A stretch of DNA of 64,000 bases from an uncultured Bacilli bacterium (GCA_910577505.1 CAJTLN010000001.1:1-64000), one strand, 5' to 3'; shown: positions 25,923 through 35,677, counted from the first letter of the stretch. The notes: generated by a model from the sequence alone, not told the origin. Translations and numbers: made by a program.

Positions 25923-26606
25923 CTACTTATTTACAATACCATATATCAAAATAGCTGCTGCTACTGAAGCATTTAAACTATTAACATGTCCATACATAGG
26001 TATAGAAAGTATTTGATCACAATTCTTCTTAACTAGTCTTCCAACTCCATTACCTTCACTACCAATAACAAGTAATACCTTATCCGCAAAATCTACACCC
26101 TTATAATTTTCTCCATCCATATCAGCTGCATAAACAAAAAATCCATTATCCTTAAAATCATCCATTGCATTAACTAAATTATTCACCATGGCAATATTGA
26201 CATGCTCAAGAGCACCAGCACTAGTTTTCATAACAGTTGAAGTAACAGAAACACTTCTATCTTTAGGAATAATAATTGATTTTATACCTGCTGCTTCGCA
26301 TGTTCTAATTATTGCCCCAAAGTTATGTGGATCTTCTAAATGATCCAACATAACAACAATTTTATCATTAAACATCTCTTTGTAGTCTGAATATTCATAA
26401 TCATCAACAACAATTATAATTCCTTGATGTCTACCTTCAACCATACCATCCATTTTATGCTGATCCATTACCGAATAACTAATTCCATTATCTTTAATAA
26501 AATTAATAATATCTTTATCTGTAAAATTTTTAGCTAAATAAACTTTCTTAATACTACTAACATTATCTCTTAATTCATTAAATACATTCTTTCCAAATAC
26601 TTTCAT
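25923..26606 (-). CDS. rlmB: 23S rRNA 2'-O-methyltransferase RlmB-type (SpoU/TrmH family)
   Basis: SpoU-family enzymes methylate ribose 2'-O in RNA with S-adenosylmethionine bound in a knot. The 227-residue protein has all three knot motifs: DHLEDPHNFGAIIRTCEA, VIGSEGNGV and LSIPMYGHVNSLNASVAA. The ATG overlaps the mrnC TAA by one base and the sigH start follows eight bases after its stop. Synteny supports RlmB (Gm2251-type), although tRNA targets cannot be excluded from sequence alone. Confidence 0.9.
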   Translation of the reverse strand: MKVFGKNVFNELRDNVSSIKKVYLAKNFTDKDIINFIKDNGISYSVMDQHKMDGMVEGRHQGIIIVVDDYEYSDYKEMFNDKIVVMLDHLEDPHNFGAIIRTCEAAGIKSIIIPKDRSVSVTSTVMKTSAGALEHVNIAMVNNLVNAMDDFKDNGFFVYAADMDGENYKGVDFADKVLLVIGSEGNGVGRLVKKNCDQILSIPMYGHVNSLNASVAAAILIYGIVNK

Positions 26607-26971
26607 TATTCTTCACCTACTATAAATTCCATAATTTCTTTAATACGATCATTTTTATCCATAAAATATAATTTACCAATTAAAGCTTCTAATCCTGTCG
26701 CTAATCTATATGTAACTATATCTGCATGCTTAGTTTTTGCTCCCTTAGCATTTCTTCCCCATTTGATTATCTCTAATTCTTCTTCTGTTAAGAAATTAGC
26801 ATTTTCCAATCTCTCTAAATGTCTTCTCTGACTCTTTGCACTTACATAATCTAAACTTTTTTGTTGTAATTCACCTATTTTACTAATTCCACACTTAATC
26901 AAATATTCTCTTATATACTGTTCATAAATTGTATCACCCATATAAGCCATTACTAAAGGATTATCTACCAT
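26606..26971 (-). CDS. mrnC: Mini-ribonuclease 3
   Basis: Mini-III is an RNase III-like domain without the RNA-binding domain and matures 23S rRNA. The 121-residue protein has PLVMAYMGDTIYEQYIREYL with the catalytic Asp, and the family RNAKGAKTKHADIVTYR stretch. The start is the ATG after GGTGGTGA; upstream TTG and GTG codons cover that site. In Bacillus cysS precedes it; here cysS lies 30 kb away. Confidence 0.92.
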   Translation of the reverse strand: MVDNPLVMAYMGDTIYEQYIREYLIKCGISKIGELQQKSLDYVSAKSQRRHLERLENANFLTEEELEIIKWGRNAKGAKTKHADIVTYRLATGLEALIGKLYFMDKNDRIKEIMEFIVGEE

Positions 26972-27010
26972 AATTATCACCACCAATAATTTATCACAAT
27001 TAAGAAAAAA

Positions 27011-27025
27011 AGCAAGTTATACTTG
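27011..27025 (-). terminator. pgi-side terminator or attenuator
   Basis: GCAAGT and ACTTGC arms with a TAT loop are followed by seven U on the minus strand. It lies 40 bases before mrnC and could be an attenuator of that unit. The rest of 27030-27185 is A/T-rich with nothing recognised. Confidence 0.55.
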
Positions 27026-27185
27026 CATTTTCAATAAAATACCAAAATTCAAATTATATTTTTCAATATATCAATTTAAATTAAGTCTTAATTCTTATTC
27101 GAAATAAAATCATTTATTTTAATTTAATTAATTATAATACGAAAAGTTTATATTATAATTCTCAAAATTTAATTATTTTATTTTT

Positions 27186-28484
27186 TTAATAACCTGGTTT
27201 ATCTAACAATTTAAACATATTAGTTTTATATTTTTCAACTCCAGGTTGATTAAATGGATTAACTCCTAAAAGCATTCCAGACATAGCGCAAGCTAATTCG
27301 AAAAAGTATACTAATTCTCCAATTGATTCTTCATCTAAGTTTTTTATATTAATAAGTATATTAGGAACCCCACCTTCAACATGAGCAATTATCGTTCCCT
27401 CCATAGCTTTTTTATTTATATAATCCAGAGATTTACCAACTAAATAATTTAATCCATCTAAATTTTCTTTATCTTCTTTAATCTCAAAATTCTTTTCAGC
27501 ATTAACAACATTTAATACTGTCTCGATTAAATTTCTTCGACCTTCTTGAATATATTGCCCCATAGAATGTAAATCTGTCGTTAAGCTAGCATCAGATGGA
27601 AAAATTCCTTTTAAATCTTTTCCTTCACTCTCACCATAAAGTTGTTTCCACCACTCTGCAAAATAATGAAGTTTAGGTTCATAGTCTGCTAAAATTTCAA
27701 TATTTTTATCTTCTTTATACAAAATATTTCGAACAACAGCATACTTATAACAAGGATTACTTTCAAGATTATCATTATCAAATCTTTTTTGAGCAGTTAA
27801 TGCTCCCTTCATCAACTTATCTATATTAATACCTGCAACCGAAATAGGTAATAAACCTACTGCAGTTAAAACAGAATATCTTCCACCAATATTATCTGGA
27901 ATAACAAACGTTTCATATCCAGCTTGGTCAGCTAAAGTTTTTAAAGCTCCTCTAACTTTATCAGTCGTAACAAAAATTCTATTTTTAGCTTCTTCTTTAC
28001 CATATTTTTTTTCAATCATTTCTTTAAATATTCTAAAAGCAATAGCTGGTTCTGTAGTAGTCCCAGATTTTGAAATAACATTAACTGAAAAATCTTTGTC
28101 GCCAATATAATCTATTAAATCTATCAAATACCTTGGACTCAAATTATTACCAGCATAAAGAATTTTAGGAGTTCCTTCATCCTTTAAGTTGTAAAAAGAA
28201 TCTGTTAAAGCATCAATTATTGCTTTAGCTCCCAAATAAGAACCTCCTATTCCAATTACAATAAAAATTTCAGAGTTGCTTTTTATTTTTTCTGCGGCAC
28301 TTTTTATTCTACTAAACTCTTCTTTATCATAATCAGTTGGTAATGTAAGCCATCCCAAAAATTCATCATTTTTATTACTGTTTTTAGATAATGTTTTATG
28401 AATATCAGAAACAACCTTTTTATACTCTAATATTTTACTTTCTTCAACCATTGAATTTGAAAAATCAACTTCTAAATTATACAT
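27186..28484 (-). CDS. pgi: glucose-6-phosphate isomerase
   Basis: This glycolytic enzyme interconverts glucose-6-phosphate and fructose-6-phosphate. The 432-residue protein is typical of the Bacilli-type enzyme, with GIGGSYLGAKA, SKSGTTTEPA, DNIGGRYSVLTAVGLLP and QPGVEKYK. The start was set at the ATG after GAGG; an ATG four codons earlier lacks a site. It is 18 bases after trxB and probably in one unit with lgt and trxB. Confidence 0.96.
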   Translation of the reverse strand: MYNLEVDFSNSMVEESKILEYKKVVSDIHKTLSKNSNKNDEFLGWLTLPTDYDKEEFSRIKSAAEKIKSNSEIFIVIGIGGSYLGAKAIIDALTDSFYNLKDEGTPKILYAGNNLSPRYLIDLIDYIGDKDFSVNVISKSGTTTEPAIAFRIFKEMIEKKYGKEEAKNRIFVTTDKVRGALKTLADQAGYETFVIPDNIGGRYSVLTAVGLLPISVAGINIDKLMKGALTAQKRFDNDNLESNPCYKYAVVRNILYKEDKNIEILADYEPKLHYFAEWWKQLYGESEGKDLKGIFPSDASLTTDLHSMGQYIQEGRRNLIETVLNVVNAEKNFEIKEDKENLDGLNYLVGKSLDYINKKAMEGTIIAHVEGGVPNILINIKNLDEESIGELVYFFELACAMSGMLLGVNPFNQPGVEKYKTNMFKLLDKPGY

Positions 28485-28501
28485 TCTATACCTCATTAAT
28501 T

Positions 28502-29395
28502 CTATAAATTATTTTTTTCAATTATATTAGAAACTGCTATAGTTCCATCACTAACAGCTGTACTAATTTGATAATAATCTTTAACAATAATATCACCTAT
28601 TGCATATACCCCTATTTTTTTAGTTTCAAAGCTATCATCTACATCAATATATCCGTTATCATTTACAATATTTAAACTTCGAATAAATTTTGTATTAGGT
28701 TCAAATCCAACATACACAAACAATCCTTCAACATCTATTTTTTGATTATCATCTAAAATAACTCCATTTAGTCTATCTTCATTACTAACTAATCCTTTAA
28801 CATTTTTGCCTAATAATTGTACTATATTATTTTTACTATTAATATTATCAACAATCTGTCCACCAACTCTATAATTATCTTTACGATGAATTAAGTAAAC
28901 TTTATTGCAAATATTAGATAAATATAATGCTTCTTGTAAAGCTGAATTTCCGCCACCTACAACTGCAACATTCTTACCTTTATAAAAAGCCCCATCACAC
29001 AAAGCACAATGGCTTACTCCTTTACCATAAAATTTCTCTTCTTGTTCTACTCCTAATTTTCTAGGAGATCTACCAGTTGCTAAAATTATATTTTTACACA
29101 TAATCTTCTCGTCTTTTGTTATAACCTCTTTTATCTCTCCTACATTAATGCTTATCACTTCAGTATTTTTAACTTCTACATTCATTTCTTTAAGAGTATC
29201 ATAAAGTTTAAAAGCAAAATCTGGCCCACTAATTCCATATAATCCTACGTAGTTATCTATTCTATCAATATAATTTAAATAACCACCAACCATTGCTTTC
29301 TCTAAACATACAACTTTTAAACCTGCTCTCTTTGCATAAATAGCAGCACTAACTCCAGCAGGTCCTAATCCAACTATAACCAAATCATATATCAT
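28502..29395 (-). CDS. trxB: thioredoxin reductase-type flavoprotein
   Basis: The 297-residue protein has an FAD motif (GLGPAGVSAA, about 9-18), a CALC redox pair (CALCDGAFYKG), an NADPH motif (GGGNSALQEA) and the C-terminal GDI. It would reduce thioredoxin with NADPH. The start shares its A with the lgt stop (TAATG) and sits eight bases after AAGGGAG. Thioredoxin itself is not in the window, so a related flavoprotein role remains possible. Confidence 0.88.
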   Translation of the reverse strand: MIYDLVIVGLGPAGVSAAIYAKRAGLKVVCLEKAMVGGYLNYIDRIDNYVGLYGISGPDFAFKLYDTLKEMNVEVKNTEVISINVGEIKEVITKDEKIMCKNIILATGRSPRKLGVEQEEKFYGKGVSHCALCDGAFYKGKNVAVVGGGNSALQEALYLSNICNKVYLIHRKDNYRVGGQIVDNINSKNNIVQLLGKNVKGLVSNEDRLNGVILDDNQKIDVEGLFVYVGFEPNTKFIRSLNIVNDNGYIDVDDSFETKKIGVYAIGDIIVKDYYQISTAVSDGTIAVSNIIEKNNL

Positions 29396-30210
29396 TAACA
29401 TTTCTCCCTTAAACATTTCTTATCATAATATCGTCCCTTTTTCAAACGATTAAAACATAAATACATAAAACCAACAAATCCAATAAAAAACATAATTACA
29501 GAAATTAATTGAGCCATTTTTATATTACCTAACATCAACGAATCAGTTCTTAAAGCTTCTATAAATATTCTACCTAAACTATACCACATTAAATAAACGC
29601 ATGTTAACTGACCACTTTTTAAATATTTATAAAATTTTCTAATTAATAGCAAGATGATAAAACCTATCAAACACCAAATTGATTCATAAAGAAAAGTAGG
29701 ATGATAGTATATTCCATTAATACTCATACCTTTAATTATAAAATTAGGAATATGTAAATTTTGGAGATTTAATAAGGTAGTAGCTGGTCCATGTGCTTCT
29801 CCATTAAAAAAATTACCCCATCTGCCTATTGCTTGGGCTAATATCAATGATGGAACAACAATATCTGTCATTCTAAAAAGATTTACTTTTTTTACTTTAC
29901 AATAAATAAATAATGTTATAAGTCCACCTATAATTCCACCATGTATCGCTAATCCGCCATTCCAAACCTTAAATATTTCCATAATATCATTCTTATAAAT
30001 ATCAAAGTTAAAAATAACATAATATAATCTTGCCCCAACAATTCCGAATATTACTACCAAAAATCCCAAGTCAAAGACAAAATCCTTTGGTAAATCAAAC
30101 TTTTTTCCTTCTCTTTCTGCTAGAAAAAAACCTATAATAATACCAACTAATATTAATACAGAATACCATCTAATGCTTATACCAAAAAGATTTATTATTT
30201 CTGGATTCAT
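29395..30210 (-). CDS. lgt: prolipoprotein diacylglyceryl transferase
   Basis: Lgt puts diacylglycerol on the lipobox Cys of lipoproteins at the membrane. The 271-residue protein has seven membrane segments, the essential His region GGLAIHGGIIGG and the RWGNFFNGEAHG signature. The ATG follows AAGGAGG. It would process lipoproteins such as the LolA-like one at 3 kb. It is first in an lgt-trxB-pgi run. Confidence 0.96.
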   Translation of the reverse strand: MNPEIINLFGISIRWYSVLILVGIIIGFFLAEREGKKFDLPKDFVFDLGFLVVIFGIVGARLYYVIFNFDIYKNDIMEIFKVWNGGLAIHGGIIGGLITLFIYCKVKKVNLFRMTDIVVPSLILAQAIGRWGNFFNGEAHGPATTLLNLQNLHIPNFIIKGMSINGIYYHPTFLYESIWCLIGFIILLLIRKFYKYLKSGQLTCVYLMWYSLGRIFIEALRTDSLMLGNIKMAQLISVIMFFIGFVGFMYLCFNRLKKGRYYDKKCLREKC

Positions 30211-30292
30211 AATCTTCCTCCTTAAAACACAAATATTATATCATATTAATTATTTGTATAATATTGTTTATTAAAATAACAGATAAAAATTA

Positions 30293-30318
30293 AAATAGTA
30301 GTATTAATACTACTATTT
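30293..30318 (-). terminator. palindromic terminator after the Asn/Tyr-rich protein gene
   Basis: A perfect 26-base palindrome, AAATAGTAGTATT and its complement, overlaps the stop codon at 30317. The minus strand continues with T-rich sequence. Confidence 0.6.
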
Positions 30319-31051
30319 ACATCTGTTCTAATGTACAAACCTTAGAGTAATTTTCCCCTTTATAAGTATAATTACAAACATAATCTGTACAAGTAAGTTC
30401 AGCATCGGGACTCGAGTAACTACCTTCAGAACTTATACTAGCACATGCTGTATTTAAATAAGCTTCAATTTTTATATCATCTAATTCCATTTTACCTGAC
30501 TGATTAGTTTTACAATCATATGTATATCCTAAATCATCATCGAAAATAGCACATACATCATCAACACAAATGTGATTTTCATCTTTACTATAGCTACCAG
30601 AACTATCAACTAAAGAACACATTGATTTTAATTCTTTTTCAGTTTCTGTTAAATTGTTATCATTGTTTTCTTCTTTTTCGGGTTCCTTAGATTCTTCTTT
30701 ATCCTTCGCCTCATTATTTTCTGTATTTGTATCAGGTTTATTTTTTTCCACTTGATCAAATTTATTTAATATTGGTAAATATTCACTCAAATCATAAATT
30801 CCTGTAAAATGTAATAACAAAGCGCCACACACAACTAATAAAATTAAAGCAATTAAAAAACTGAAAAAACCTCCACCTCTATTGTCATTGTTATTAATAT
30901 ATGGAACTTTTTGATTATTGTAAGGCTGTTGCATTCCCATATTATTATATTGTTGGTTATAAGGATCATTGTAATAATTATACTGAGCATTATTTGAATC
31001 ATTATAAGAACCATTATACGGATCATTATAATTGTTAAATTGATTATTCAT
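30317..31051 (-). CDS. membrane protein with Asn/Tyr-rich cytoplasmic tail and Cys-rich outside domain
   Basis: The first 58 residues are almost only Asn, Tyr, Gln, Asp and Pro, with repeats of YNDPYN, a prion-like low-complexity stretch. A Gly-rich break and one membrane helix (about 60-84) follow. Then come an acidic Glu/Lys/Asn linker and a domain with eight Cys in CxxxC-like pairs (ICVDDVCAIF, CTDYVCNY). The ATG follows TAGGTGA. No family was recognised. It could act in the envelope with disulfide-stabilised domains. Confidence 0.65.
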   Translation of the reverse strand: MNNQFNNYNDPYNGSYNDSNNAQYNYYNDPYNQQYNNMGMQQPYNNQKVPYINNNDNRGGGFFSFLIALILLVVCGALLLHFTGIYDLSEYLPILNKFDQVEKNKPDTNTENNEAKDKEESKEPEKEENNDNNLTETEKELKSMCSLVDSSGSYSKDENHICVDDVCAIFDDDLGYTYDCKTNQSGKMELDDIKIEAYLNTACASISSEGSYSSPDAELTCTDYVCNYTYKGENYSKVCTLEQM

Positions 31052-31158
31052 ATATAATCACCTACTTAATCTATTCTATATAAATTTTAACATATAATTT
31101 AGTAACAAAACAATTGTAAAAAGAACACATTATAAATTTTTACAAATAGATTACATAA

Positions 31159-31180
31159 AAAGTAGTATTTCTACTACTTT
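31159..31180 (-). terminator. terminator after the 31.2 kb gene
   Basis: AAAGTAGTA and TACTACTTT arms with a TTTC loop overlap the stop codon, ending the radical SAM-DUF7666-uvrA unit. Confidence 0.7.
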
Positions 31181-31542
31181 AAGTCTTTTAATGTTTTAAC
31201 AAGTTCCATAAAATTATCTGGATAACTCAATGCCCCACTCTTATGATAATATGTATCAAATTCATCATAAAAAGCTAATCTCCACATTGGAGACATTGGC
31301 GCATGGTCTCTCGTCTTATCTGGCCAATAATCAAATTCATCCAAATTTTCATAAGTCCAAATCATATCTTTAATTTTTTTTCTAGTTTCATCATCAATAG
31401 AATATTCTCTTAATTCTCCATTAATATCTATAACTGCTTCTTCAAAATTAATAATTATATAATTCATATCTTTATATTCTAATTCTAACCTTTTAACATT
31501 TGGTTTATTATTAACCATCTTTTTTACATCTAATTCTGCCAT
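31174..31542 (-). CDS. uncharacterised protein downstream of uvrA
   Basis: The 122-residue soluble protein has no recognised family. It is acidic, with a Trp-rich middle (DMIWTYENLDEFDYWPDK) and a conserved-looking PMSPMWRLAFYD segment. The ATG follows TAGGTGA only eight bases after the uvrA stop, so it is probably co-transcribed with uvrA and may be a cofactor or an unrelated passenger. Confidence 0.55.
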   Translation of the reverse strand: MAELDVKKMVNNKPNVKRLELEYKDMNYIIINFEEAVIDINGELREYSIDDETRKKIKDMIWTYENLDEFDYWPDKTRDHAPMSPMWRLAFYDEFDTYYHKSGALSYPDNFMELVKTLKDLK

Positions 31543-31550
31543 TACTTCAC

Positions 31551-34355
31551 CTACAAATATTTCTTTAAAAATTGACCTGTATAACTTGTCTCTACTTTAG
31601 CAACTTGTTCAGGAGTACCAGTAACAACTATTGTACCACCTTGATCTCCGCCTTCTGGTCCTAAATCAATTATATAATCTGCAACTTTTATTACATCCAA
31701 ATTATGTTCAATTACTATAACAGTGTCACCATTATCAACAATTCGTTGTAATATAATTAATAATTTCTTAATATCATCAACATGTAAACCAGTAGTTGGC
31801 TCATCCAATATAAACACACTCTTACCAGTAGCTTTCTTTTGTAATTCTTTAGCCAATTTAACACGTCCTGCTTCTCCACCAGAAAGCGTCGGTGCAGACT
31901 GCCCAAGTTCAATATATGATAATCCAACATCCATCATTACTTGTATCTTATTTCTAACTTTAGGTATATTATCAAAAAAATCTAAAGCTTCAGAAACTCT
32001 CATATGTAAAACATCAGATATATTTTTATCTTTAAATTTAACATCTAAAGTTTCCCTATTATATCTAGTTCCTTTACAAACTTCACAAGGAACATATACA
32101 TCAGGAAGGAAATTCATTTCAATACGCTTAACTCCATCTCCCCAACATGCTTCACATCTTCCACCTTTAACATTAAATGAGAATCTATTCTTACCATATC
32201 CACGCATTTTAGATTCTTTCATATTAGCAAATACATCACGTATATCGTCAAATACTCCTACATAAGTAGCAGGATTACTTCTAGGAGTTCTACCAATTGG
32301 ATCTTGAGTAATATGAACTACTTTATCTATATATTCCATTCCTTTGATTTCTTTACATTTACCAACAACTGTTTTAGATTTATAAACTTTCTTAGTCAAA
32401 GCATTATATAAAATATCATTTACTAAAGTAGATTTTCCTGAGCCAGATACACCTGTTACACAAACAAACTTACCTAATGGAAATTTAACATTAAGCTTCT
32501 TTAAGTTATGTTCTGTTGCTCCCTTAACTTCTAAGAATAATCCATTGCCTTTTCTTCTTGCCTTAGGAACTTCTATTTTTTCTTTACCAGTTAAATATTT
32601 ACCAGTTAAAGAATTAGGATTTTTCATAACTTCTTCTGGTGTACCAGCCGCCATTATATGTCCTCCATTAACACCAGCTCCTGGCCCAACATCAACTAAA
32701 TAATCAGCAGCCAGCATCGTATCAGTATCATGTTCTACAACAATTAATGTATTACCTAAGTCTCTCATTTCCTTCATTGAAGCGATAAGTTTTTCATTAT
32801 CTCTTTGATGTAACCCAATACTAGGTTCATCTAATACATAAAGAACTCCAGATAGCTTACTTCCTATTTGTGTAGCAAGTCTAATACGTTGTGCTTCACC
32901 ACCTGATAAAGTTCCAGCAGCACGCGCTAATGTTATATATCCAAGCCCAACATTATTTAAAAATTCTAATCTATTACAAATTTCTTTAACTAATAATTCA
33001 CTTATCGTTTGTTGTTCTTTAGTTAATTTAAGATTTTGCATAAATTTATACAATTCAGCAATACTTAGTGCAGTCATGTCATAGATATTCTTTTTATTAA
33101 TAAATACATTTAAAATATTTTCTTTTAATCTCGTTCCATGACATACTGGACATTCAGTTTCAATCATAAAACCTTCAATCCATTCTCTAATCCAACCAGC
33201 TGTAGTTTCAATATAACGTCTTTCAAGATTATTAATAATACCTTCAAAGAAATCACTCTTAGTTCTTACATTTCCGTTTTTTGCAACATACTTAAAATCC
33301 ATAACTTCAGTAGTACCATATAAAATTTTATCTAATTTTTCTTTAGGTATATTTTTAATAGGCATATCTAAATCTATATCATAATAATCAGCCACTGTTG
33401 CAACTTCAGTAAACATTGTATTTTGATCTTCTGATAAAGTTACAATTCCCCCTTGTCTAATACTCTTTTCCTTATTAGGCATTAATAGTTCTTCAGATAC
33501 TTTCATTTTCATACCTAAACCATTACATTCAGGACAAGCTCCCCAAGGAGAATTAAAAGAAAACATTCTAGTTTCAAGTTGTGGCATAGAAAAATTACAA
33601 TGAATACAAGCATAATTTTCACTCATTAATAATTCTTCTCCACCAATAACATTAAATAACACTAATCCATTAGCTAAGGAGCAACTATTTTCAATTGATT
33701 CAAAAATTCTACTTCTATCTTCTAATCTAACAACAACTCTATCAACAACTACTTCTATAGTATCTTTTTTATTCTTTTCTAACTTTATGTCTTCAAGTAA
33801 ATCTCTTACCTCACCATTTACTCTTACACGACTATATCCTTTTTGTCTTAAATCTTCTAATATTTGAGCATGTGCGCCCTTCTCTGCTCTTACTACTGGT
33901 GCCATTATTTCAATCTTTGTACCTTCAGGAAAACTCATAATTTTATTAGTCATTTCTTCAATACTTTGACTCTTAATCGGTTCATGATGATGAGGACAAT
34001 GAGGTACGCCAATACGAGCAAATAACAATCTTAAACAATCATATATCTCTGTAACTGTACCAACTGTACTACGAGGATTATTATTAGTACTTTTTTGATC
34101 AATACTAATACTAGGACTTAAACCTTCAATACTATCAACATCCGGTTTACTAGTTCCTCCCAAAAATTGTCTAGCATATGCAGATAAACTCTCAACATAT
34201 CTTCTTTGACCTTCAGCATAAATTGTATCAAATGCTAAACTACTTTTACCAGATCCAGAAACACCAGTCATAACAACCAATGAATTTTTAGGTATTTCTA
34301 AATCTATATTTTGTAAATTATTTTCTCTAGCTCCCTTTATTACTATTTTGTCCAT
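31551..34355 (-). CDS. uvrA: excinuclease ABC subunit A
   Basis: UvrA finds bulky DNA damage and loads UvrB. The 934-residue protein has the two ABC ATPase halves: Walker A GVSGSGKSSLAF (about 31-42) and GVSGSGKSTLVND, two ABC signatures (GTLSGGEAQRI and PTLSGGEAGRV) and zinc fingers CxxC-CxxC (CIHC/CPEC and CEAC/CEVC). The ATG follows AAGGAAGGTG. It overlaps the end of the preceding gene by 29 bases. uvrB, its usual neighbour, is 10 kb away. Confidence 0.97.
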   Translation of the reverse strand: MDKIVIKGARENNLQNIDLEIPKNSLVVMTGVSGSGKSSLAFDTIYAEGQRRYVESLSAYARQFLGGTSKPDVDSIEGLSPSISIDQKSTNNNPRSTVGTVTEIYDCLRLLFARIGVPHCPHHHEPIKSQSIEEMTNKIMSFPEGTKIEIMAPVVRAEKGAHAQILEDLRQKGYSRVRVNGEVRDLLEDIKLEKNKKDTIEVVVDRVVVRLEDRSRIFESIENSCSLANGLVLFNVIGGEELLMSENYACIHCNFSMPQLETRMFSFNSPWGACPECNGLGMKMKVSEELLMPNKEKSIRQGGIVTLSEDQNTMFTEVATVADYYDIDLDMPIKNIPKEKLDKILYGTTEVMDFKYVAKNGNVRTKSDFFEGIINNLERRYIETTAGWIREWIEGFMIETECPVCHGTRLKENILNVFINKKNIYDMTALSIAELYKFMQNLKLTKEQQTISELLVKEICNRLEFLNNVGLGYITLARAAGTLSGGEAQRIRLATQIGSKLSGVLYVLDEPSIGLHQRDNEKLIASMKEMRDLGNTLIVVEHDTDTMLAADYLVDVGPGAGVNGGHIMAAGTPEEVMKNPNSLTGKYLTGKEKIEVPKARRKGNGLFLEVKGATEHNLKKLNVKFPLGKFVCVTGVSGSGKSTLVNDILYNALTKKVYKSKTVVGKCKEIKGMEYIDKVVHITQDPIGRTPRSNPATYVGVFDDIRDVFANMKESKMRGYGKNRFSFNVKGGRCEACWGDGVKRIEMNFLPDVYVPCEVCKGTRYNRETLDVKFKDKNISDVLHMRVSEALDFFDNIPKVRNKIQVMMDVGLSYIELGQSAPTLSGGEAGRVKLAKELQKKATGKSVFILDEPTTGLHVDDIKKLLIILQRIVDNGDTVIVIEHNLDVIKVADYIIDLGPEGGDQGGTIVVTGTPEQVAKVETSYTGQFLKKYL

Positions 34356-34869
34356 AATTAAGCACCTTCCTTAATTCTCTTTCTCTTTCTTCTAATTCCA
34401 TCCCAAATATTTCTTTATATCCAAACTGATAATACAATAACCATTCAAGCATTGTAACATTTCTACAATATAATTTTAAGTATTCTTTCTTTTCGTCTTC
34501 CGTCAATGTATAAGTCATTAAAAACTTTTTATTATTTAAATCATGAGTTGTTAACATATGTGCCAGAATTTCTTCTCTAGATAATACTTTTTCTATTGTT
34601 ATTTCTTCACAGGAATACATATCATAATAGCCGTTATAATCATCATCATATTTAACACATTTTCCTCTTCCAATTACTTCTGCCACAACAGAATCTTCTG
34701 AATTAAAATATCTAAAAACATCACATAAATTAACACACATATGAAATCCATTTCCATCATTACCAAAACTAACATTTCCTAGAACTCTATAAGTAGAACC
34801 CACTTCAAAAGGTAAACCATATCTATTTGTCATATCTTTATTAAATGCTTTATACCCTCTGACTTCCAT
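34327..34869 (-). CDS. DUF7666-like protein overlapping uvrA
   Basis: The 180-residue protein begins MEVRGYKAFNKDMT and has the FHMCVNLCDVFRYF block, which fits the DUF7666 family seen in many phage and bacterial genomes, without known activity. Its last 29 bases overlap the start of uvrA and its ribosome binding site AAGGAGG overlaps the stop of the radical-SAM gene, so the three are coupled. The family call is from memory of the pattern. Confidence 0.6.
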   Translation of the reverse strand: MEVRGYKAFNKDMTNRYGLPFEVGSTYRVLGNVSFGNDGNGFHMCVNLCDVFRYFNSEDSVVAEVIGRGKCVKYDDDYNGYYDMYSCEEITIEKVLSREEILAHMLTTHDLNNKKFLMTYTLTEDEKKEYLKLYCRNVTMLEWLLYYQFGYKEIFGMELEERERELRKVLNYGQNSNKGS

Positions 34870-34876
34870 GTATGTT

Positions 34877-35677
34877 CTACCTCCTTAAATCATAAAAATT
34901 ACACTTTCTACATAATTCATGACATTTCTTATTAACAAGAAAACCATCTCTTATTTCTTTAAATTGACTGCCATTTATTATATCATTTAATTCTTGTTTG
35001 TAAATATTACCAAGATTAATTATCCCAGCACTATCTAAACAACAAGGTATAACTGTTCCATCAACTAAAATACCAATATGATCTCTAGTCCCCCTACAAC
35101 TACCATTCTCATTATAATAATTATTATCCATACTAGGCCATATAAATTCTTTTTCAACTTCAAAATATACATTTTCGCCTATTTTAATATTATCGCCATC
35201 AATAACAACATCATACTTTTCTTCCAACTTTTTTAAAATAATATCCTTATATCCAGATTTCACCCACAAACGATACTTAATAATAGTATTATTTAAAACA
35301 AGTTTATCAACAGTAGAAAATATGTCATCCATATAATTATCTAGAGTTTTATTATAATTTTTATCAAAACTATGCAATGAAATATTTAATTGTCTAATAT
35401 TTATATTATCTTCAACTCTCTTAATAAGATACCCATTAGTTGTAATATTTATTTTATATTTTTTGCTAGCTTCATTTATTAATTCATTGATATTAGGATG
35501 TAATAAAGGTTCACCCATTACATGAAAATATAAATAATTTGTATATCCCTCTAACTTACTCAACAGTATTCGAAAATCATCTAACGATATAAACTTTTTA
35601 TCTCTTTTATTCCCAATACAAAAAGAACAATTTAAATTGCAATTATTAGTTATTTCTAAATAAATTCTTTTAAACAT
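34877..35677 (-). CDS. radical SAM protein with SPASM-like C-terminus
   Basis: The 266-residue protein has the radical-SAM cluster CNLNCSFC near residue 14, the FHVMGEPLLHP motif, and a C-terminal Cys-rich part (GTVIPCCLDSAG and CHELCRKCNF) that could bind a second iron-sulfur cluster as in SPASM enzymes. Such enzymes modify peptides or enzymes; no precursor peptide gene was found nearby. The start is the ATG eight bases after AGGTG; an ATG two codons earlier is too close. It heads a unit with the DUF7666 gene and uvrA. Confidence 0.8.
   Translation of the reverse strand: MFKRIYLEITNNCNLNCSFCIGNKRDKKFISLDDFRILLSKLEGYTNYLYFHVMGEPLLHPNINELINEASKKYKINITTNGYLIKRVEDNINIRQLNISLHSFDKNYNKTLDNYMDDIFSTVDKLVLNNTIIKYRLWVKSGYKDIILKKLEEKYDVVIDGDNIKIGENVYFEVEKEFIWPSMDNNYYNENGSCRGTRDHIGILVDGTVIPCCLDSAGIINLGNIYKQELNDIINGSQFKEIRDGFLVNKKCHELCRKCNFYDLRR

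Noticed and set aside
28502..29395. CALC instead of CATC in thioredoxin reductase as a novelty
   Set aside because: Variation at the inner positions of CxxC occurs in TrxB-type flavoproteins; both Cys are present.
31723..32265. Plus-strand 180-codon open frame opposite uvrA
   Set aside because: It is antisense to the conserved UvrA C-terminal half and has no family features.
34877..35677. RiPP gene cluster around the radical-SAM/SPASM protein
   Set aside because: No short precursor peptide, transporter or protease gene was found within several kilobases, so a peptide-modification cluster is not supported.
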